In this document: positions 1 to 6,620 of the stretch, one piece after another | How positions within the stretch are numbered: the first letter of the stretch is position 1 | Layout: the number at the start of each line of letters is the position of its first letter | Virus record (IMG/VR): IMGVR_UViG_3300025168_000414 | Coordinates: 1 to 30,356 of that record | Strand: one strand, 5' to 3' | From: a virus | DNA length: 30,356 bases | Translations under genes and position numbers: made by a program | Notes under the pieces: model-generated | Database searches by the model: none | What the model was told of the DNA's origin: nothing | What the model saw: the letters and a program-made list of their open reading frames with translations, nothing else

Positions 1-131
1 GTGAAGATTTATCAAATCCTTTATTAAGTGATGATATGAATCTTACTGGAAAAAGTTATACTTCAGACGAAGGTGGAAACACAAGCATTATGCCCGCGCT
101 TAGAAATATGTACGGAATGAGTAAAAAATAA
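1..131 (+). CDS. C-terminal end of an unidentified phage protein (5' partial)
   Basis: An open frame enters from the left edge (first whole codon at base 3) and ends at TAA 129-131, leaving 42 residues. The tail is polar and rich in Ser, Asn and Asp, then finishes Met-Tyr-Gly-Met-Ser-Lys-Lys. No domain can be recognised. It is on the same strand as everything downstream and ends about 65 bases before the next gene, so it probably belongs to the same late region. Codon use (AAT, GGA, AGA) resembles most of the window. Function cannot be assigned from this fragment. Confidence 0.6.
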   Translation, partial: EDLSNPLLSDDMNLTGKSYTSDEGGNTSIMPALRNMYGMSKK

Positions 132-133
132 AA

Positions 134-147
134 ACGGAATAAACCGT
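134..147 (+). other. Weak hairpin between genes
   Basis: ACGG (134-137) can pair with CCGT (144-147) around a six-base AATAAA loop, just after the stop codon at 131. The stem is only four base pairs and no T-run follows, so it is a poor terminator by itself. It could help separate the upstream transcript from the A/C leader that follows. Confidence 0.2.
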
Positions 148-154
148 GTAAATT

Positions 155-197
155 AAACAAAAAACAAAAACAAAAACAAAAACAAAAAACAAAAAAA
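155..197 (+). promoter_or_regulatory. A/C-only leader with CAAAAA repeats ahead of a highly biased gene
   Basis: These 43 bases contain only A and C. Cytosines at 158, 165, 171, 177, 183 and 190 give an imperfect hexamer/heptamer repeat of CAAAAA units running straight into the ATG at 198. There is no Shine-Dalgarno sequence. In Bacteroidetes, A-rich unstructured 5' regions are known to favour initiation, so this is probably a translation-enhancing leader. The next gene's strong codon bias supports high expression. No promoter boxes can be assigned with confidence. Confidence 0.5.
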
Positions 198-656
198 ATG
201 GCAAAATTCATTAAATTTAAAATCCAAAACGCAACTACATTAGCTGCTGGAGGAGATTACGCAAGAGACGTATTAGTAAACGTTGACGACATCGAAAACG
301 TAGCTGACGCTGTAAACGGAGGAGTTTACACAGCAATTGTAACATTAAAAGGAATAGTATCACAAAACATTGGCCACGCTGATGGAGCTGCTGTTGTTCC
401 TGACACTATTGGTGGTAGAATACTTACAGTAACTGTATCTACTTCTGCAAGTGCTGCTGTTAACCCAGCTGCTATAACAGTAAGTCAAAACATGCCTTCA
501 CAAGCTATTGTTAGAGCTCTAACTGCAAACCCAGGTGGTGTTGCTGCTTCTGCTCAATTAAGCGTAGATGGTAACGGTATTGTAGCTGCTCAAGGTGGTA
601 CTGCGGTACAAATGTACTGGTCAGGTGCTGCATTTAGCTCAGTTGTAAGTATATAG
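198..656 (+). CDS. Small Ala/Gly/Val-rich protein, probable abundant virion protein
   Basis: 152 residues with no signal peptide, membrane segment or catalytic motif. The composition (Ala, Val, Gly, Thr, Ser in alternating short stretches) suggests a beta-rich structural or decoration protein. Codon use is sharply biased: all nine Asn codons are AAC and all three Tyr codons are TAC, whereas the next gene uses AAT throughout. That is typical of a very highly expressed phage protein. It has its own A/C leader and is followed by a clear terminator, so it looks like a monocistronic unit. The start at 198 is chosen because the leader runs directly into it. I do not recognise the family. A capsid decoration, head-fibre or other abundant virion role is inferred from composition and expression signals, not from homology. 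Confidence 0.8.
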   Translation: MAKFIKFKIQNATTLAAGGDYARDVLVNVDDIENVADAVNGGVYTAIVTLKGIVSQNIGHADGAAVVPDTIGGRILTVTVSTSASAAVNPAAITVSQNMPSQAIVRALTANPGGVAASAQLSVDGNGIVAAQGGTAVQMYWSGAAFSSVVSI

Positions 657-675
657 TAAACTAACTTTTAAATAT

Positions 676-706
676 CCCTGTAGCTTAATTGTTGCAGGGT
701 TTATTT
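676..706 (+). terminator. Rho-independent terminator after the abundant small protein gene
   Basis: CCCTGTAGC (676-684) pairs with GTTGCAGGG (691-699) in a nine-pair stem with two G-T wobbles, loop TTAATT, followed by a T-rich tail from base 700. It lies 20 bases after the stop of the 198-656 gene. The form is classic for intrinsic termination and would isolate this strongly expressed gene from the peptidase-like genes downstream. Confidence 0.75.
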
Positions 707-723
707 AAATTAAATAAACAAGT

Positions 724-1041
724 ATGAGTTTTAAAATGAAAGGCGCGCCTTATTGCGCATGTAAATTGTCCACGCCCATACTACACGTTGATATGGAAGA
801 TGGGACATTGGGTATGGCTACAAATAATGGTAGTATATTAATAAATAAAAATATTAAAGACCCTAAACAAGAAGAAGATGTTACAGATCACGAAATGGTT
901 CATGTAGATCAAATTAAACGTGGTGATTTAGATTATGATGACGATAATGTATATTGGAAAGGTAAAAAGTATTCAAGAGCTAGTATGAAAGAAGGTGCTA
1001 AAAATTTACCTTGGGAAAAAGAAGCATATAAAAAAGCATAA
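724..1041 (+). CDS. Small putative zinc peptidase-like protein (HEMVH)
   Basis: 105 residues. It carries HEMVH at residues 56-60, followed by V-D-Q, and a C-terminal W-E-K-E-A at 97-101, where a glutamate could be the third zinc ligand. This HExxH...E layout is the gluzincin pattern, and the spacing recalls the small HExxH-V-Q cores of DUF4157-like proteins; that link is an inference. The N-terminus (F-K-M-K-G-A-P with S-T-P-I shortly after) resembles a Lys/Pro leader I associate with small proteins of marine Bacteroidetes phages. Codons are AT-rich (all Asn AAT), unlike the preceding gene. It sits three bases before the first of two larger HExxH proteins and upstream of the holin, so a role in lysis, entry or virion processing is plausible but unproven. 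Confidence 0.75.
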   Translation: MSFKMKGAPYCACKLSTPILHVDMEDGTLGMATNNGSILINKNIKDPKQEEDVTDHEMVHVDQIKRGDLDYDDDNVYWKGKKYSRASMKEGAKNLPWEKEAYKKA

Positions 1042-1043
1042 AC

Positions 1044-2561
1044 ATGGGACTAAAAAAGAATTTTTTTAAAGGATTACAAAACGGTTTAAGTACTAGCCCT
1101 ATAAAGCAAGAAAATGGAGTTGATCTAAAAAATTTTCAATATTTTAACCCAGGAATAATGAAAGAAAAAATTAAACAAACTAATGATTATTTAAATTCAA
1201 TTAAAAACGCGCCTGAAATTGACAGAAGAAATCAAATCAATTTAGACTATAGAGCAAGAAGGTTAAAAGATATGAAAAAACTCTATCCTGACGCTAGTGA
1301 CGAAGATTTAAATGCTTATTTGTTTTCTAACAAAAAAGGTATACTTCCAGAAGACTACATTAGTCCTGCTGGCGGTGTAATGTATGGACAAAATGCTAAA
1401 ATGCTTACTGATCAAAACTTACCCTCAGACGCATTAGCAGTTAATGACCTAAGTATAAATGCGTATAAAATAAAAGAACATGAAAAACATTCTATAAACA
1501 ATCCAAGAGATTATGATAATGATATGTACGGTCTTAGTTTAGAAGAGAAAACTAAATTAGTAAATAATAAGATTAAAAACTTAAATTTAGATCCTAGAAA
1601 CGTAGAACAAAATTATCAAAAAGAAACTTTAGAAAATTTTTCAGATTGGTATATGAATCCAATAACTCAAAAAAGATTGTTAGAGCAAGCTCAATTTTCC
1701 GGAAACATTAGAAGCGAAAAATATGATGCCGGGTTAACTTCTGACACTAATAAGTTTTTTGAAACGGACAATGACCAAATATTTGCGCAGAAAGAGCTAA
1801 ATTATGGCAGAACAGCTCCAGATAGAGATAATAAACTTTTAACGGGCGCGTCCAATGTAGCTGGAAGTTTAGTTGGTCAAGCTGATATAGACAATATTAT
1901 GACAGGTATAGCAAACAAAAAATTTACATTTGAACAAGAAAGAGACGACTATGGAAATTTGCTTCCAAATGTAACTGGAAGTGTAGATCCAGCTAAAGCT
2001 AACTATAATAAAAATTACCCAAACATGTCAACGCATGATCTTGTAAATATAGATCCAGATACTTTAGGTAATAGTTCTCAAAACTATTCTGTTAATGATA
2101 CTAATTTAGTAGATGTTCGAAGAGTAAAAGAACAACCAAACCATATAAGAGCTAAACAACATACTGGTTCTCATGAATTGCTTCACAATACTAGATTAGA
2201 TAAATTAATGGATCCAGCACTAAGAACCACATTAAAAGGCAACTACGCCTCCATGTTAGGAGGTAATGATAGACATCAATATAAATACAATACAACACCT
2301 GGCGAACTTTATTCTAATTTTCATGAGTTTAGAAAATCTATAAACATGAAACCAGGAGAGCAATTTGATGAGAAAAAATTAAACGAAAGAATTAAAGAAA
2401 CTGGTATGGAAGATGATGATTTTAAACAAAATTTTACAACAGAATCACTAATAAAAGCTTTAAACACTATTGCAGACGCAGATAAAAAAACACCAGGTAA
2501 AAATAAATTTGAGGATTTGAAGATGATGGAAAGTCTGGATATGAACACAGGAATGGCGTAA
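1044..2561 (+). CDS. Putative zinc peptidase-like phage protein, first tandem paralog (HELLH)
   Basis: 505 residues, homologous along most of its length to the next gene. HELLH lies at residues 377-381 and a conserved P-G-E-L-Y-S-N-F block follows with Glu at 421, a candidate third zinc ligand 44 residues after the motif. Other shared blocks are a D-W-Y-x-x-P-I-T-Q segment ending L-L-E-Q-A-Q, a P-S-D-A-L block, and the C-terminal N-K-F-E-D-L-K-M-M. The N-terminus is basic and Phe-rich, ending in S-P-I-K-Q near residue 21, and is nearly the same in the paralog. No signal peptide or membrane segment is visible. The motif sits in the C-terminal third behind a long polar region, so this looks more like a virion or assembly protein with a peptidase domain than a free lysin. 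Peptidase activity is inferred from the motif alone. Confidence 0.8.
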   Translation: MGLKKNFFKGLQNGLSTSPIKQENGVDLKNFQYFNPGIMKEKIKQTNDYLNSIKNAPEIDRRNQINLDYRARRLKDMKKLYPDASDEDLNAYLFSNKKGILPEDYISPAGGVMYGQNAKMLTDQNLPSDALAVNDLSINAYKIKEHEKHSINNPRDYDNDMYGLSLEEKTKLVNNKIKNLNLDPRNVEQNYQKETLENFSDWYMNPITQKRLLEQAQFSGNIRSEKYDAGLTSDTNKFFETDNDQIFAQKELNYGRTAPDRDNKLLTGASNVAGSLVGQADIDNIMTGIANKKFTFEQERDDYGNLLPNVTGSVDPAKANYNKNYPNMSTHDLVNIDPDTLGNSSQNYSVNDTNLVDVRRVKEQPNHIRAKQHTGSHELLHNTRLDKLMDPALRTTLKGNYASMLGGNDRHQYKYNTTPGELYSNFHEFRKSINMKPGEQFDEKKLNERIKETGMEDDDFKQNFTTESLIKALNTIADADKKTPGKNKFEDLKMMESLDMNTGMA

Positions 2562-2574
2562 ATAATTTAAAAAT

Positions 2575-4002
2575 ATGGCATTAAAGAAAAATTTTTTTAA
2601 AAAACTACAAAACAATATAAGTATTAGTCCTATAAAACAAAACGGGGTTGGTGTGGATAAAAAATACCCTAATATTGTTAAAGAAGTTGATAATAATTCA
2701 ATTCAAGATGGTAGTAATTGGAGAACTGCGCGTATAAATGCTGAAAAAATAGCAAAAGAAAATAATATTAACGATAATTACAACGAAGCTGTGTTTAATA
2801 AAGCATTAAAACAAAATCCCAACATAGATCAAGAAGCTTTAAGAAAATACATGTTTAGTAATAAACCAGGATTAAACCCAAAAGAATATGCTATTCCTAA
2901 AGGTGGTGTTAGTAGTCCTGATAGACTTGCGATGATGGATCCATCAATACCTAGTGATGCACTAGTATTAGAAGACGGAGATCAATTAGCGCCCGGTATA
3001 CCAATGCTTAATACTTTTAATCTACATAGTTTACAAGCCGACACTAATATGATGAACATGAGTCTTAATGAAAAAAAGCAATATTTAAACAAAAAATTAA
3101 ATGCTAGAGATTTTGACATTAAGAACAAGGGTGATGTGTATGAAAGAGACAGTAAACAAAACTTTATAGATTGGTATACAGACCCTATAACTCAACAAAG
3201 ATTGTTAGAGCAAGCTCAAGGAGTAGGTAAGATTAGATCAGAAGAATTAGGTGGTAATGTTGCTGGTGATTTACTTTCTCAAGGTAATATAGATGGTATG
3301 CTTAGCAATAGTGTAGGTGCTGGTTTTAATTTTGAGTCAATGGGAAATCTAAGTTCAACATCAAAAGGTGACTACTTTGGATATGTGGCGCCTGCAGAAG
3401 GTTACGTTGATTCAGATTTAAAAATTAATTCTAAAATACCATTTGATCCTAAATCTGGATTTGGTGAATTTGGAGGATATAATTTAATTAATATAAACAA
3501 AGGTAATTTAAATGTTGCTCCACCTGGTGGTGACCCAAGCTTTGGTAGTTTTAGTAATCAAATAGGCGGAAGTACTGAGAATAAAAGAACAAAACAACAA
3601 ACTGGTTTTCATGAATTAGCTCATTACACTGGTTTAGATAAGGCAATGGATCCTTATTTAAGAAGTATACTAAAAAGACCAAAAAATAAAATAGCGGCTG
3701 GACCCAGTATTGAAGGGAGAGAAAGATATTACTCAAAAGAACCAGGTGAAATGTATGCTAATTTTACAGAGTTTAGAAAAATGATAAATATGAAACCAGG
3801 AGATCAGTTTAATGAAAAATCATTTAAAAAAGTATTGAAAGATAATGATTTAGAAAATGACGAATTTGTGCAGCAGTATGATACAAGTTCTTTAATAAAA
3901 GCACTTAATACTGTGGCTAAAGTTGATAAAACAGTTCCTGGTAAAAATAAATTTGAGGATTTAAAAATGATGCAAGGAAATATGAATACAGAGGTAGCGT
4001 AA
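2575..4002 (+). CDS. Putative zinc peptidase-like phage protein, second tandem paralog (HELAH)
   Basis: 475 residues, clearly related to the preceding 505-residue protein. HELAH is at residues 346-350 and the matching P-G-E-M-Y-A-N-F block gives Glu 392 as the candidate third ligand (46 residues away, against 44 in the paralog). The N-terminus repeats the K-K-N-F-F-K...S-P-I-K-Q leader and the C-terminus repeats the N-K-F-E-D-L-K-M-M block. The middle (about residues 225-310) has diverged most and is Gly/Asn-rich here. Both catalytic-type motifs are intact in both copies, so neither looks decayed. The gene pair arose by duplication, and the stop-codon context is also duplicated. Substrate and location are unknown. 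Confidence 0.8.
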   Translation: MALKKNFFKKLQNNISISPIKQNGVGVDKKYPNIVKEVDNNSIQDGSNWRTARINAEKIAKENNINDNYNEAVFNKALKQNPNIDQEALRKYMFSNKPGLNPKEYAIPKGGVSSPDRLAMMDPSIPSDALVLEDGDQLAPGIPMLNTFNLHSLQADTNMMNMSLNEKKQYLNKKLNARDFDIKNKGDVYERDSKQNFIDWYTDPITQQRLLEQAQGVGKIRSEELGGNVAGDLLSQGNIDGMLSNSVGAGFNFESMGNLSSTSKGDYFGYVAPAEGYVDSDLKINSKIPFDPKSGFGEFGGYNLININKGNLNVAPPGGDPSFGSFSNQIGGSTENKRTKQQTGFHELAHYTGLDKAMDPYLRSILKRPKNKIAAGPSIEGRERYYSKEPGEMYANFTEFRKMINMKPGDQFNEKSFKKVLKDNDLENDEFVQQYDTSSLIKALNTVAKVDKTVPGKNKFEDLKMMQGNMNTEVA

Positions 4003-4021
4003 ATAATTTAAAAACATGTGA
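4000..4021 (+). other. Duplicated gene junction with a start-stop remnant
   Basis: The sequence after the second paralog, GCG-TAA then ATAATTTAAAAA and ATG, nearly repeats the junction after the first paralog at 2556-2577. There the ATG starts the next gene; here ATG (4016-4018) is followed at once by TGA (4019-4021). This looks like the leader and start codon of a further copy, or of a lost neighbour, ahead of the secreted-protein gene. A short translated start-stop with a regulatory role is less likely. Confidence 0.35.
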
Positions 4022-4052
4022 TTATATTAATATAACAATTAAATTTAATTAT

Positions 4053-4451
4053 ATGAAAAATCTTATTTTAACATTATGCTTTCTTTTTACTACAGTTTTA
4101 TTTTCACAATCTGAATACGAAGATTTTATAGGTAACTGGGAAAGTGACAAAACACAATACACTTTAGTTATATCAAAACATTTTGCTAAAGATCATTTTA
4201 AGTTTTTAAATTACAAAGAAGTTTTTAAAACTATAGAAACTGGAGAACAAATAATAGAAATAGAATATTCTCCAGAAGAATTTGTAAAAGCTAAAAATAA
4301 AAAAATATATACTTTTGTAGCTTGGGAATATGGAGACGGCACAGAAAGTTATTATTGTGATTTAGTTTATGAAAAAGTAACTAAAAATAAATTAAAGGTT
4401 ACATTTACAGGATCATCAAAAATGGTTTTGTATTATAAAAGAAAAAAATAA
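4053..4451 (+). CDS. Small secreted protein with signal peptide, function unknown
   Basis: 132 residues. It begins with a textbook Sec signal peptide: Lys at position 3, a hydrophobic core of Leu/Phe/Thr from about 4 to 17, then F-S-Q-S with probable cleavage near residue 19-20. The F-S-Q ending is common in flavobacterial exported proteins. The mature part begins G-N-W-E-S-D and continues with alternating strands (Y-T-L-V-I, I-I-E-I-E-Y, I-Y-T-F-V-A-W-E-Y), which could be a small beta barrel of lipocalin-like type; that fold is a guess. The holin gene starts on the very next base after its stop, so the two are probably co-translated. Candidate roles are periplasmic help at lysis or exclusion of superinfecting phage. 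It may derive from the host. Confidence 0.8.
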   Translation: MKNLILTLCFLFTTVLFSQSEYEDFIGNWESDKTQYTLVISKHFAKDHFKFLNYKEVFKTIETGEQIIEIEYSPEEFVKAKNKKIYTFVAWEYGDGTESYYCDLVYEKVTKNKLKVTFTGSSKMVLYYKRKK

Positions 4452-4904
4452 ATGAAAAAAAAATTTAACGAAACTAAAGTTGGAAAGTTTTTAAGCAAAG
4501 CTGCTCCAGGTATATTAGACTTAGCTGGTGATGTGTTGCCAGACGCTGGTGTTTTTGGTTTAGTTAAAAATTTAATAACCAAAGACGAAAACCTACCCAC
4601 AGAGTTTAAAGAAAAAGCATTGATGTTATTAGAACAAGATATGATAGAAATGCAAGAGGTTTCAAAACGCTGGGAGAGCGATATGAAAAGCGACTCATGG
4701 CTTTCGAAAAACACGCGACCAATGTGTTTAATTTTTTTATCTATAATGACGGTAGCTTTTATATGGGTAGACAGTCATCATGAGATATCTTTTACAGTAG
4801 AACAAGAATGGATAGGTTTACTAAAAACTTTAGTAACTACAGTCTACGTAGCCTATTTTGGTTCGCGTGGAGTTGAAAAATATAAAACAATAAGTAATAA
4901 ATAA
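4452..4904 (+). CDS. Holin, three-transmembrane (GTA-type) family
   Basis: 150 residues. The N-terminal third is a soluble amphipathic region, followed by a charged helix (E-Q-D-M-I-E-M-Q-E-V), then S-K-N-T-R-P-M, a hydrophobic segment at about 91-106, a short loop, and another hydrophobic segment at about 125-137 ending Y-F-G-S-R-G-V-E-K. The W-x-x-x-x-T-R-P plus Y-F-G-S-R-G-x-E-K signature is that of the 3TM holin family first described in gene transfer agents (PF11351). Holins collect in the inner membrane and open it at a set time, releasing the lytic enzyme or collapsing the membrane potential. The start abuts the stop of the secreted-protein gene. No recognisable lysozyme or amidase gene is found nearby. 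Confidence 0.85.
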   Translation: MKKKFNETKVGKFLSKAAPGILDLAGDVLPDAGVFGLVKNLITKDENLPTEFKEKALMLLEQDMIEMQEVSKRWESDMKSDSWLSKNTRPMCLIFLSIMTVAFIWVDSHHEISFTVEQEWIGLLKTLVTTVYVAYFGSRGVEKYKTISNK

Positions 4905-4916
4905 AAAAAATAAAAA

Positions 4917-5267
4917 ATGGGACAATTTCCAACAAATGATGGTATAGTAGGACAAGCTATGCCTTTAACAGCGGCTATGATAGCTGGTATAGACGTTAGA
5001 CCGGCTTGGTTATTTGAAAACCAAAGTGGGACATTAGGTACTAATCTTAATTCATCTGTAATATATTGTGGTGTAATGCCAGCAGACGCAAGTATTAGTG
5101 TTATACTACCGGGTGTTACTGCAGTTGGAGGTGGAGCACCAGTAGCTGGACAAGCTATAACTTTTGAAGGTTTACAGTCTGGATCAATATTACCAGTGGC
5201 TGTAGATTACGTTACAGCAGTAGCTGGTGCCGGTGTAACTGTGGATGACTTTATAATATGTAAATAA
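4917..5267 (+). CDS. Small Gly/Ala/Val-rich protein, possible virion decoration protein
   Basis: 116 residues with no signal peptide or catalytic motif. It is rich in Gly, Ala, Val and Ile in alternating patterns (for example V-A-V-D-Y-V-T-A-V-A-G-A-G-V-T-V near the end), suggesting a compact beta protein. The general make-up resembles the 198-656 product, but no convincing alignment between the two is seen. An A-rich leader without Shine-Dalgarno sequence precedes the ATG. It lies between the holin and the small conserved genes upstream of the terminase. A structural role is inferred from composition and position only. Confidence 0.7.
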   Translation: MGQFPTNDGIVGQAMPLTAAMIAGIDVRPAWLFENQSGTLGTNLNSSVIYCGVMPADASISVILPGVTAVGGGAPVAGQAITFEGLQSGSILPVAVDYVTAVAGAGVTVDDFIICK

Positions 5268-5314
5268 CTTTAAAACAAGTAAATAACAAATAAATAACAA
5301 TTAAATTAAATCAA

Positions 5315-5578
5315 ATGAAAAAAGCAGAAGAAAAAATTAAAGCAATGATTACTAAAGAACAATTAAAAACTGTTAACGATCAACAATCTAAATTAAGTGG
5401 TTTTTTAAGATCTATTGGTGTTTTAGATGTACAAAAACAAAACGTACATAGTGAAATACAAAAAGTGTCTGAAGAAATTGAAGCAACTAAAAAAGAACTT
5501 GAAAACGAGTATGGTCAAATAAATATTGATCTTAAAGATGGAAGTTATACTGAAATCGAAAAAGAAGATGCAGAATAA
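5315..5578 (+). CDS. Small coiled-coil protein, conserved-looking hypothetical
   Basis: 87 residues, mostly charged helix. Heptad-like spacing of Leu/Ile/Val from about residue 15 to 65 predicts a coiled coil. The last 20 residues switch to a short beta-like segment (Y-G-Q-I-N-I-D-L-K-D-G) followed by an acidic tail. The start follows an AT-rich 47-base gap. It overlaps the next gene by 11 bases, so translation is likely coupled. No enzymatic motif is present. A small assembly factor or oligomerising structural protein would fit, but the function is unknown. Confidence 0.75.
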   Translation: MKKAEEKIKAMITKEQLKTVNDQQSKLSGFLRSIGVLDVQKQNVHSEIQKVSEEIEATKKELENEYGQINIDLKDGSYTEIEKEDAE

Positions 5579-5795
5579 TATAAGAAAAATTAGTATTGGA
5601 TCTGACTATAAAAACGACGCGATGCATTATGCTGTAGGTCAACAAGTTTATGGAGGTCATGAAATATCTCATATACTTTTAGATAGTTCTGATAAATCTT
5701 ATAATATACACATTAAAAAAAACAACGAGGTATTGCCATGGAAAAAATTTAATTCTAACATGGCTATATCCGTTGAGTATGACTTAGAATATTAA
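5568..5795 (+). CDS. Small conserved-looking hypothetical protein
   Basis: 75 residues from the ATG at 5568. An upstream in-frame ATG at 5526 exists, but it would overlap the previous gene by 53 bases and add a low-complexity Lys-rich stretch, so the internal start is preferred. The body reads as a small beta domain: R-K-I-S-I-G near the start, then M-H-Y-A-V-G-Q-x-V-Y-G-G, S-Y-N-I-H-I and a C-terminal A-I-S-V-E-Y. I recall similar proteins in uncultured marine phages, but no function is known to me. Its stop overlaps the next start by one base (TAATG), placing it in a translationally coupled set with the GroES-like and terminase genes. Confidence 0.75.
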   Translation: MQNNIRKISIGSDYKNDAMHYAVGQQVYGGHEISHILLDSSDKSYNIHIKKNNEVLPWKKFNSNMAISVEYDLEY

Positions 5796-6400
5796 TGAAA
5801 AGTTTATATGATTTTATTGTAGAACCTTTAGGTGAAACTTACAGTAATGAAATAAATATTGACAAAAAAAAACTTATTCTTAACACTAAAATAGAAAGTT
5901 TTAAATTTGTTAATAGACACGCTTTGGTAAAGCAAGTACCTTTAGCTTATAAAACAGGTATTGAAATAGGTGATATTGTTATATTACATCAAAACGTTTT
6001 TAGAGTATTCTATAACATGCAAGGTAAAAAAAAACAAAGTAGATCTTTTTTTAAAGATAATTTGTATTTTTGTTCTTTAGATCAAGTTTATTTATATAAA
6101 AATAAAAATGGTTGGAATTCATTTAATGACAGGTGTTTTATACAACCTATAAAAAATTTAGACAACCTAAGCGTTGATAAAGAAAGAAATCTAATTGGTA
6201 TATTAAAGTACGGAAACAGCAGCTTAAAACATAAAGATATTAACCCTGGAGACTTAGTTGGTTACACGCCTAATGGCGAATGGGAATTTATTGTAGACGA
6301 AGAACGTCTTTATTGTATGAAATCAAATGATATTGTTATAAAATATGAATACCAAGGAAACGAAGCAAAATATAATCCTAGCTGGGCAAGTAGCAGTTGA
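5795..6400 (+). CDS. Possible double GroES-like co-chaperonin protein
   Basis: 201 residues. Two halves have the same outline: a G-D-I-V-I-L turn near residue 58-63 with L-Y-F-C-S-L-D-Q-V-Y later, and G-D-L-V-G-Y near residue 152-157 followed by E-R-L-Y-C-M-K-S-N-D-I-V. In GroES, a G-D-x-V strand is followed by a short hairpin and a conserved x-x-x-D-I-x strand, and the second half matches this best. This suggests a phage co-chaperonin-like fold used in capsid folding, as gp31 is in T4, but similarity is partial and the mobile loop is not identified. The C-terminal tail N-P-S-W-A-S-S-S is coded in a region shared with the next gene (56-base overlap). Alternative: an unrelated small beta protein. 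Confidence 0.75.
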   Translation: MKSLYDFIVEPLGETYSNEINIDKKKLILNTKIESFKFVNRHALVKQVPLAYKTGIEIGDIVILHQNVFRVFYNMQGKKKQSRSFFKDNLYFCSLDQVYLYKNKNGWNSFNDRCFIQPIKNLDNLSVDKERNLIGILKYGNSSLKHKDINPGDLVGYTPNGEWEFIVDEERLYCMKSNDIVIKYEYQGNEAKYNPSWASSS

Positions 6401-6620
6401 AGAACTTATAAAAGTTGCTAAAGAAGCTATAATAGATACAGCAGATGATATATCTGCAGATAGACTTAAAAATGCTGCAGCCACAAAAAAACTAGCTATA
6501 TTTGATGCTTTTGAAATACTTAATCGTATTGAAGAAGAAAAAAATATGTTAGAAGATAAGCCAAAAGAAATTAAAAAAGAAACTACATTTCGTGGTTTTG
6601 CTGAAGGAAGATCTAAATAA
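6345..6620 (+). CDS. Putative small terminase subunit
   Basis: 91 residues, almost all helical, with a conserved-looking core (about residues 14-63) holding V-A-V-E-E-L-I, D-I-S-A-D-R-L-K-N-A-A-A-T-K-K and A-F-E-I-L-x-R-I-E-E-E. It lies directly upstream of the large terminase, and its stop overlaps that start by one base (TAATG). This position, small size and helical character fit the small terminase, which recognises phage DNA and forms a ring that loads the large subunit. No helix-turn-helix can be assigned with confidence. The start at 6345 is the only ATG that keeps the conserved core and forces a 56-base overlap with the preceding gene in another frame. Confidence 0.7.
   Translation: MNTKETKQNIILAGQVAVEELIKVAKEAIIDTADDISADRLKNAAATKKLAIFDAFEILNRIEEEKNMLEDKPKEIKKETTFRGFAEGRSK

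Noticed and set aside
5526-5567. Longer start for the 75-residue protein at 5526
   Set aside because: It would add a Lys-rich low-complexity stretch encoded within the preceding gene. The ATG at 5568 gives an 11-base overlap and a compact domain.
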